11,071 nt of DNA. Origin: JADGRQ01 sp041476585. Lineage in GTDB: Bacteria > Pseudomonadota > Gammaproteobacteria > Burkholderiales > SG8-39. The position numbers were made by a program, and so were the translations under genes. The DNA lies in contig JBGOTT010000114.1 of NCBI GenBank assembly GCA_041476585.1, positions 1-11,071 of the forward strand, written 5' to 3'. This document shows positions 6,237-11,071 of this stretch, one piece after another. Under the pieces are notes generated by a model. It worked only from the letters and a program-made list of their open reading frames with translations. It ran no database searches and was not told where the DNA came from. Position 1 is the first letter of the stretch; the number at the start of each line of letters is the position of its first letter.

Positions 6237-6497
6237 TTAGGTTGACTGCAGAAGGGCATCGAGTTCCCCGGCCCGTTCCAGTTCGAAAAGATCGTCGTAG
6301 CCGCCGACATGCCGATCGCCAATCCAGATCTGCGGCACGGTGCGGCGACCGCTTTTCGTGTCCATTTCGGCGCGGCGCGAAGGCTCGAGATCGACGCGGA
6401 TCCTGGTCAGATCCGCGACGCCTTTGTCCGCGAGCAGGCGCTCCGCCGCCTCGCAATACGGACAGGCCGCGGTACAGTACATCAGCACCGCGGCCAC
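6237..6497 (-). CDS. grxC: Glutaredoxin 3 (dithiol)
   Basis: Small cytoplasmic thiol-disulfide oxidoreductase that uses glutathione. The product is 86 aa, normal for the family. The active site is CPYC (12-15). The cis-proline loop is TVPQIWI (53-59) and the glutathione-binding motif is GGYDDLFEL (65-73). An extra cysteine at residue 8, just before the active site, is not required for the family. The start is a GTG at 6497, placed by alignment of the first strand (AAVLMY). The gene begins three bases after the rhodanese stop, and GGAGAAG inside the end of that gene serves as ribosome binding site, so the two are tightly coupled. Confidence 0.94.
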   Translation of the reverse strand: MAAVLMYCTAACPYCEAAERLLADKGVADLTRIRVDLEPSRRAEMDTKSGRRTVPQIWIGDRHVGGYDDLFELERAGELDALLQST

Positions 6498-6500
6498 CGG

Positions 6501-6908
6501 CTACTTCTCCACCGGCAGGCCGGCCTGCTGCCATGCCGCGTATCCGCCGGTCAGGTTGTACACCTCCGCAAAGCCGCGCTGTTTGAGCACGGGCATCGCG
6601 CTGGACGCGCGGCTGCCGCCGTCGCAGTAAACGATCACCGGCTTGCCTTTCAACTTGTCGAGGTCGGCTGCGCGCGCCCCGAGCTGCGCAAGCGGCATGT
6701 TCCTCGCGCCGAGAATGTGCCCCGCGGCGAACTCCGCGGGATCGCGCACGTCGAGCACCGGCGCATCCTTGCGATTGATTAGCCGCGTGGCGTCCAGCGT
6801 GCTCACCCAAGGGCCGCCGGTACTGCGGCGCACGAACGGCCAGAGCAGCATTCCGCCCGAGAGGAACGCGACCGCGATCAGCAGCAGGTTGTTCTGGATG
6901 AATTCCAC
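6501..6908 (-). CDS. Membrane-anchored rhodanese-like domain protein
   Basis: The product is 135 aa. One N-terminal membrane helix spans about 7-25 (NLLLIAVAFLSGGMLLWPF region), followed by a single rhodanese domain at about 35-132. LDVRDPAEFAAGHILGARNM (52-71) is the family motif. The active loop is CDGGSR (95-100) with Cys95, so sulfur or thiol transfer is plausible, and the domain end GGYAAWQQAGLPV (121-133) is typical. I chose the GTG at 6908, where homologues begin (VEFIQNN); a TTG at 6926 in the same frame would add six residues. Neither has a good ribosome binding site. It is first in the run to grxC, secB, the SH3 gene and gpsA. The physiological substrate is unknown. Confidence 0.88.
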   Translation of the reverse strand: MEFIQNNLLLIAVAFLSGGMLLWPFVRRSTGGPWVSTLDATRLINRKDAPVLDVRDPAEFAAGHILGARNMPLAQLGARAADLDKLKGKPVIVYCDGGSRASSAMPVLKQRGFAEVYNLTGGYAAWQQAGLPVEK

Positions 6909-6958
6909 GGCACGGGTGCGCTGCAATGATCGTGACGGCTATCGCGTTTCATCCGGCC

Positions 6959-6966
6959 ATTATAAT
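6959..6966 (+). promoter_or_regulatory. Strand-symmetric -10 element for gpmA (and possibly the rhodanese operon)
   Basis: The sequence ATTATAAT contains a perfect TATAAT on the plus strand (6961-6966) and another perfect TATAAT on the minus strand (6964-6959). On the plus strand, a start site seven bases downstream falls on the gpmA GTG at 6973, so that transcript would be leaderless. On the minus strand, transcription would begin near 6952 and give the rhodanese gene a leader of about 44 bases. I find no good -35 on either strand. Confidence 0.55.
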
Positions 6967-6972
6967 TGACCC

Positions 6973-7731
6973 GTGCACAAGCTCGTCCTCCTTCGACACG
7001 GCGAATCCGACTGGAACCGCGAAAATCGCTTTACGGGCTGGACCGATGTCGATCTGTCGGAAAAGGGCGTCGAGGAAGCCCGCGCGGCAGGCCGCCTGCT
7101 CAATTCCGGCGGTTACAGCTTCGACCTGGCCTACACCTCGGTCCTGCGCCGCGCGATCCGCACGCTGTGGCTCGCGCTCGACGAGCTCGATCGGATGTGG
7201 ATTCCAGTGGAAAAACACTGGCGGCTAAACGAGCGGCACTACGGCGCATTGCAGGGCCTGAATAAAGCCGAGACGGCGGCGAAATTCGGCGAGGCTCAGG
7301 TACTCGCCTGGCGGCGCAGCTACGACACGCCACCGCCCGCGCTCGAGCCGGGCGATCCGCGTTCGCCGGCCGGAGACCCGCGCTACGTCGGACTCGATGC
7401 TTCCGAACTCCCTCTCACCGAGTGCCTCAAGGATACGGTGGCGAGGGTGCTGCCGTTCTGGAACGCCTCGATCGCACCGGCCGTGCGCGCCGGGCGGCGG
7501 GTCATTGTCGTCGCGCACGGCAATTCCCTGCGCGCGCTGATCAAGCACCTCGACGGGGTGAGCGACGCCGAGATCGTGGGGCTCAACGTACCGACCGGCG
7601 TGCCGCTGGTTTACGAGCTCGACGCCGCTCTCAAGCCGCGCAAGCACTACTACCTGGGGGATCCCGAAGAGGTCGCGCGCCGCGTCGCCGCCGTCGCGGG
7701 CCAGGGCAAGGTCAAAGCCTCAAGCGCGTGA
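6973..7731 (+). CDS. gpmA: 2,3-bisphosphoglycerate-dependent phosphoglycerate mutase
   Basis: Glycolytic and gluconeogenic enzyme that interconverts 3- and 2-phosphoglycerate through a phosphohistidine. The product is 252 aa. The signature LVLLRHGESDWNRENRFTGW (4-23) holds the phosphorylated His9. The catalytic Glu87 is in RLNERHYGALQG (84-95), and His182 is in VVAHGNSLRALIKHL (179-193). DPRSPAGDPRY (128-138) and GVPLVYELD (209-217) are also family segments. The start is a GTG at 6973; the family begins right there, no earlier in-frame start is seen, and no ribosome binding site precedes it. A perfect -10 lies seven bases before it, so the message is probably leaderless. Its stop overlaps the envC start. 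Confidence 0.95.
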   Translation: MHKLVLLRHGESDWNRENRFTGWTDVDLSEKGVEEARAAGRLLNSGGYSFDLAYTSVLRRAIRTLWLALDELDRMWIPVEKHWRLNERHYGALQGLNKAETAAKFGEAQVLAWRRSYDTPPPALEPGDPRSPAGDPRYVGLDASELPLTECLKDTVARVLPFWNASIAPAVRAGRRVIVVAHGNSLRALIKHLDGVSDAEIVGLNVPTGVPLVYELDAALKPRKHYYLGDPEEVARRVAAVAGQGKVKASSA

Positions 7732-8894
7732 AGCGGGCCGTGGCGTGCATCCTTGTAATCGCGGCAGCCTATGCAGCCCCCGCCGGGGCGCAGGCAGGCG
7801 CCGAGGACCTGGCTGTGCTGCGCGCGCGGATCGGCGCGCTGCGCAGTCAGATGGACGCCGCCGAGTCCTCGCGCAAGGAGGCGCGGGACGCCCTGCGCGA
7901 CAGCGAGGGCGCGATCTCCGACGCAAACCGCGGTCTGCGGGTGCTCGAAGCCGAGCAGCGTTCGGTGCGCGACGAGGTTGCACGCACCGCCACGCAGCGC
8001 GAGGAGCTCGGGCGCTCGGTGGCGCGCCAGCAGGCGCTGCTTGGCCGGGTGCTTGCCGCGCGGTATGCCGCCGGCCCACCCGATGCGCTGCGCGCCGCCT
8101 TGGCCGGCGGTGACCCCAGCGAACTGCCTCGCACGCTCTACTACCTCGCCACGCTGTCGCGGGCCGCGGCCACAATGTTTGACACATTGCGAGCTAATAG
8201 CGCCGAGCTGGCGCGGCTTGAGGAGCGCTCGCGCGAACGCGCGGCGCGAATCGAGTCAATCGAGGGCGAGCGGCGCGCCGAGCGCCAGAAGCTGCTGGTC
8301 CAGGGGCGCGAGCGGCGCCGGTTGCTCGAGCAGCTGTCCTCCGAGATCCGCCGTCAGCGGCGCGAGTTGAAGGGGCTGCTGGCCGATGAGACGCGCCTGA
8401 CGCGCCTGGTCGAGGAGATTGCCCGCGTGATCCAGGCGCGTCCGAAAGCGGGTTTTGTGCGCAATGAGCGTGTGCCGGAAGCCGGCATGAGCGGACCGTT
8501 CTCGGCGCTGCGCGGCCGGCTTCGCCTGCCGGTACGCGGGGAACTCCCGGAGCGTTCGAAGGGTCTACGCAATGAGACCGGCGCCAGCATAAAGGGGTTG
8601 TTCATCCGCGCTCCGGAAGGTGACGCAGTTCACAGTATCGCTACTGGCCGGGTGGTATTTGCCGACTGGATGCGCGGATTCGGCAATTTGCTGATCGTCG
8701 ACCACGGCGAGGCCTATCTGTCGATCTACGCGAACAACGAGTCTCTGCTCAGGCAGACGGGCGACGAAGTGGCCGCCGGCGATACGATTGCAACGGTGGG
8801 CGCGAGCGGTGGGCGGGAGGAATCCGGCCTATACTTTGAATTGCGGCATCTCGGACAGGCTGTTGACCCTTTGCGCTGGGTAAAACTCAGGTAA
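7728..8894 (+). CDS. envC: Murein hydrolase activator EnvC-like protein (degenerate LytM domain)
   Basis: Periplasmic activator of N-acetylmuramoyl-L-alanine amidases during cell separation. The product is 388 aa. It has a signal peptide (about 1-22), then long Arg/Glu/Ala-rich coiled coils (about 25-110 and 150-235) and a C-terminal LytM/M23-like domain (about 288-386). That domain shows IKGLFIRAPEGDAVHSIATG (288-307), VVFADWMRGFGNLLIVDHGE (309-328), GDTIATVGASGG (351-362) and GLYFELRHLGQAVDPLRW (367-384). The zinc-binding pattern of active M23 enzymes is missing: where an HLS motif and an HxH motif would be, there are YANNES and YFELR. This is the EnvC state, activating but not catalytic. 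The GTG at 7728 overlaps the gpmA stop as GTGA; a GTG four codons later is possible. Its neighbour ctpA is a common partner. Confidence 0.9.
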   Translation: MKRAVACILVIAAAYAAPAGAQAGAEDLAVLRARIGALRSQMDAAESSRKEARDALRDSEGAISDANRGLRVLEAEQRSVRDEVARTATQREELGRSVARQQALLGRVLAARYAAGPPDALRAALAGGDPSELPRTLYYLATLSRAAATMFDTLRANSAELARLEERSRERAARIESIEGERRAERQKLLVQGRERRRLLEQLSSEIRRQRRELKGLLADETRLTRLVEEIARVIQARPKAGFVRNERVPEAGMSGPFSALRGRLRLPVRGELPERSKGLRNETGASIKGLFIRAPEGDAVHSIATGRVVFADWMRGFGNLLIVDHGEAYLSIYANNESLLRQTGDEVAAGDTIATVGASGGREESGLYFELRHLGQAVDPLRWVKLR

Positions 8895-8926
8895 AGTGTT
8901 CTTTCCAACAGGGCATGCGGACCGCC

Positions 8927-8931
8927 AGGAG
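8927..8931 (+). promoter_or_regulatory. Shine-Dalgarno sequence deciding the ctpA start
   Basis: AGGAG lies seven bases before the ATG at 8939. An in-frame ATG at 8915 has nothing comparable and would add eight residues before the membrane anchor. The later start is therefore preferred. Confidence 0.75.
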
Positions 8932-8938
8932 CGGAAAG

Positions 8939-10363
8939 ATGGGTAACAAGTTCAGGCAGATCGGGCTGATCCTCGTCGGCGTCGTCGCCGGCGTGCTGGT
9001 GAGCCTCAATTTTTCGGCCGTCGCCGATCGCGCGACGCGCCTGCCGCTGCCGGTGGAAGAGCTGCGCGCATTCACCGAAGTATTCGGCGCAATCAAGTCG
9101 AATTATGTCGAAACGGTCGAAGACAAGCGCCTGATCACCGAGGCGATCAACGGCATGCTCTCCGGCCTCGATCCGCATTCGGCGTATCTGGACGCAGAGG
9201 CATTCCGCGAGCTCCAGGTCGGCACACAGGGCCAATTCGGCGGGCTGGGCATCGAAGTCGGCATGGAGGACGGCTTTGTCAAGGTGGTCTCGCCGATCGA
9301 GGACACCCCTGCGTTCCGCGCCGGCGTCAAGCCGGGAGACCTGATCATCAAGCTCGACGACACCCCGGTGAAGGGCATGACGCTCAACGACGCGGTGAAG
9401 CGCATGCGCGGCAAGCCCAAGACCAACATCACGCTGACCATTTCGCGCAAGGACGAACCGCAGCCTTTGGTCATCACGCTGATGCGCGATGTCATCAAGG
9501 TGCAGAGCGTGAAATCGAAGCTGGTCGAGCCGGGCTACGGTTGGGTGCGAGTCTCGCAATTCCAGGAAACGACCCCGGACAACATGGTCAAGCACCTCGA
9601 AGGCTTGGCGAAGCAGGGCGTGCTCAAGGGGCTGGTGCTCGATCTGCGCAACGACCCGGGCGGTCTGCTGTACGGCGCGGTGGCCATTTCGGCTGCGTTT
9701 CTGCCGCCGAAGGCGCTGGTGGTATCGACCGACGGCCGCAATGCCGATGCCAAGCGCAAGTATTTCGCGGTCCCCGAGGACTACCTGAGGAGCGCCGGCC
9801 GCGACGACGTGCTCAAGAACCTGCCCGCGTCGGTGAAAAACGTGCCGATGGTGGTGCTGGTGAACGGCGGCTCGGCCTCGGCCTCGGAAATCGTCGCCGG
9901 GGCGCTGCAGGACCACAAGCGCGCCACCGTGATCGGCACGCAGACCTTCGGCAAAGGCTCGGTGCAGACCATCATGCCTCTGGGCAACAGCACCGCCATC
10001 AAGCTCACCACGGCGCGCTACTTCACGCCGAACGGTCGCTCGATTCAGGCGAAGGGCGTCACCCCGGACATCATCGTCGAGGAGCCGGGCGGCACCGCGC
10101 AGATCGCACGCGTGCGCGAGGCGGACCTGCAACGGCATTTGAGCGATGTCGATGAGGCCGAGAAGAAGGGGGTCGCGCCACCGGCGAAGCCGGCGGTCGC
10201 GCCGGCGCCTGCTGAAACCGGCGAAGCGAAGACACCCGCGAAGCCGTTGGAGCTCGGTTCCAAGGATGATTTCCAGCTCAATCAGGCGATCGCTTTCCTG
10301 AAGGGTGAGCCGGTCAAGGGACAGCCCGCCAAGGCCGTCGCGGACGCGAAGCCCGCCAAGTAA
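8939..10363 (+). CDS. ctpA: C-terminal processing serine protease (S41 family) CtpA
   Basis: Periplasmic carboxy-terminal processing protease with a Ser-Lys dyad. The product is 474 aa. An N-terminal signal or anchor spans about 7-26. The N-terminal helical region includes FTEVFGAIKSNYVE (45-58) and GMLSGLDPHSAYLD (72-85). A PDZ domain lies at about 95-175, with GGLGIEVG (101-108) and IEDTPAFRAGVKPGDLI (120-136). The core has LVLDLRNDPGGLL (232-244), NGGSASASEIVAGAL (309-323) and TFGKGSVQ (336-343). Ser314 and Lys339 are 25 residues apart, as in E. coli Prc, and are the likely dyad. After residue ~405 comes a Lys/Pro/Ala-rich tail, with a conserved-looking FQLNQAIAFLKGE segment. The gene lies 44 bases after envC and ends with tandem TAA stops. 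Homologues in other bacteria degrade cell-wall hydrolases, which fits the envC neighbour (inference). Confidence 0.95.
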   Translation: MGNKFRQIGLILVGVVAGVLVSLNFSAVADRATRLPLPVEELRAFTEVFGAIKSNYVETVEDKRLITEAINGMLSGLDPHSAYLDAEAFRELQVGTQGQFGGLGIEVGMEDGFVKVVSPIEDTPAFRAGVKPGDLIIKLDDTPVKGMTLNDAVKRMRGKPKTNITLTISRKDEPQPLVITLMRDVIKVQSVKSKLVEPGYGWVRVSQFQETTPDNMVKHLEGLAKQGVLKGLVLDLRNDPGGLLYGAVAISAAFLPPKALVVSTDGRNADAKRKYFAVPEDYLRSAGRDDVLKNLPASVKNVPMVVLVNGGSASASEIVAGALQDHKRATVIGTQTFGKGSVQTIMPLGNSTAIKLTTARYFTPNGRSIQAKGVTPDIIVEEPGGTAQIARVREADLQRHLSDVDEAEKKGVAPPAKPAVAPAPAETGEAKTPAKPLELGSKDDFQLNQAIAFLKGEPVKGQPAKAVADAKPAK

Positions 10364-10371
10364 TAACTCCG

Positions 10372-11071
10372 CTGGACGACGCGCAGCTTCTCCGCTACAG
10401 CCGCCACATCCTCCTTCCGGAGATCGGGATCGAGGGGCAGCAGAGGCTGCTCGCGGCCCGTGCGTTGATCGTTGGCGTGGGCGGCCTGGGTTGCCCGGCG
10501 GCGCTCTACCTCGCTGCGAGCGGCGTCGGGCGGCTTACGCTTGCCGACGCCGACAAGGTCGATCTCACCAACCTGCAGCGCCAGATCCTGTATCGCACCG
10601 ACTCGGTCGGCGCGCCGAAGGTCGAGGCCGCACGCACGGAACTCCGCGCCGTCAATCCGGAAGTTCAAGTCGTCGCCCTGCGACGGCGGCTCGAAGCCAA
10701 AGACATGATGGAACTCGTCTCCGTCGCCGACGTCGTACTCGACTGCTCGGACAACTTCGCTACCCGCCACGCGCTGAACCGCGCCTGCGTTGCGCAACAC
10801 AAGCCGCTCGTGTCAGGCGCCGCGATCCGCTTCGATGCGCAATTGATGGTGTTCGATTTGAGGAAGCCGGATGCGCCCTGCTACGCGTGCCTGTTTCCGG
10901 AAGACGGAGAAGTCGAAGAAGTGCAGTGCTCGCAGATGGGCGTATTCGCGCCGCTCACCGGGGTCGCCGGCGCGCTGCAGGCGATGGAGGCGATCAAGTT
11001 GGTCTGCGGTACGGGGCAATCGCTGAGCGGAAGACTGATGCTGCTCGACGCGATGGGCGCCGAGTGGCGGA
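10372..11071 (+). CDS. MoeB/ThiF-type E1-like sulfur-carrier adenylyltransferase (cut by right edge)
   Basis: ATP-dependent enzyme that adenylates the C-terminus of a small sulfur carrier (MoaD or ThiS), for molybdopterin or thiamine synthesis. 233 codons are present; the 3' end lies outside. QLLRYSRHILLPEIGIEGQ (5-23) is the family opening. The Rossmann nucleotide loop is LIVGVGGLGCP (32-42), followed by DADKVDLTNLQRQILY (59-74), VLDCSDNFATRH (122-133) with the conserved Asp127, the first zinc pair CYAC (170-173) and GVFAPLTGVAGALQAMEAIK (190-209). MoeB and ThiF cannot be told apart without the C-terminus. The start is odd: the family start falls on a CTG at 10372. The frame upstream holds no ATG, GTG or TTG before a stop at 10297, and the first such codon downstream (TTG at 10465) would delete the opening motif. 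It lies eight bases after the ctpA stop. Confidence 0.9.
   Translation, partial: MDDAQLLRYSRHILLPEIGIEGQQRLLAARALIVGVGGLGCPAALYLAASGVGRLTLADADKVDLTNLQRQILYRTDSVGAPKVEAARTELRAVNPEVQVVALRRRLEAKDMMELVSVADVVLDCSDNFATRHALNRACVAQHKPLVSGAAIRFDAQLMVFDLRKPDAPCYACLFPEDGEVEEVQCSQMGVFAPLTGVAGALQAMEAIKLVCGTGQSLSGRLMLLDAMGAEWR

Noticed and set aside
8179..8200. TTGACA followed by TAATAG inside envC as an internal promoter
   Set aside because: The spacer is only 10 bases, too short for a sigma70-type promoter, and no better -10 lies at 16-18 bases.
7728..8894. Active M23 endopeptidase instead of an EnvC-type activator
   Set aside because: The zinc-ligand positions are replaced (YANNES and YFELR in place of the His-containing motifs), and the long coiled coil with a signal peptide fits EnvC.
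8863..8897. Possible ctpA promoter (TTGACC or TTGCGC with TAAAGT) at the end of envC
   Set aside because: The spacers are 23 and 15 bases and the hexamers are imperfect, so the support is too thin to list.
8726..10138. A 470-codon open frame on the minus strand opposite ctpA
   Set aside because: It is an antisense shadow of a strongly supported S41 protease. Its translation is rich in Arg, His, Asp and Leu with no family motif, as expected for high-GC complementary frames.

Overview
The window reads as chromosomal housekeeping DNA from a GC-rich betaproteobacterium. The gene set and order (cox operon, bioC, comF, trmL, gpsA, SH3 protein, secB, grxC, rhodanese, gpmA, envC, ctpA, moeB/thiF) match what I know of Burkholderiales, Rhodocyclales and Nitrosomonadales. 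Subunit II of the oxidase carries a fused C-terminal cytochrome c domain, and subunit I has a histidine-rich N-terminus, both familiar in that class. I see no mobile element, phage gene, CRISPR array, rRNA or tRNA. Genes fill nearly the whole window and the longest gap is about 140 bases.

Layout. (1) Bases 1-2028, minus strand: a respiratory operon read DUF2244 membrane protein, coxB, ctaD (ctaD runs off the left edge). The DUF2244 gene appears to carry a one-base frameshift near its 5' end. (2) 2121-2147: a likely intrinsic terminator closing bioC. (3) 2168-3049, minus: bioC, divergent from (4) the plus-strand pair comF-trmL (3079-4251). (5) 4261-6908, minus: a run read rhodanese, grxC, secB, SH3-domain protein, gpsA, with a strong inverted repeat between secB and the SH3 gene. 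(6) 6973-11071, plus: gpmA, envC (4-base overlap), ctpA and a moeB/thiF-like E1 enzyme cut by the right edge.

Functions. The genes cover aerobic respiration, biotin precursor synthesis (BioC), phospholipid precursor supply (GpsA), tRNA wobble modification (TrmL), export chaperoning (SecB), thiol and sulfur handling (glutaredoxin, rhodanese, MoeB/ThiF), glycolysis (GpmA) and cell-wall remodelling (EnvC and CtpA). These are mainly separate jobs in a conserved neighbourhood, not one pathway.

I found no convincing new multi-gene system. The observations most worth a second look are small-scale. They are the split DUF2244 reading frame, a moeB/thiF gene whose only family-consistent start codon is CTG, a perfect and strand-symmetric -10 element placed so that the gpmA mRNA would be leaderless, a similar arrangement at comF, and the inverted repeat after secB. 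Start codons are unusually often not ATG: six of the thirteen gene starts that I place inside the window.
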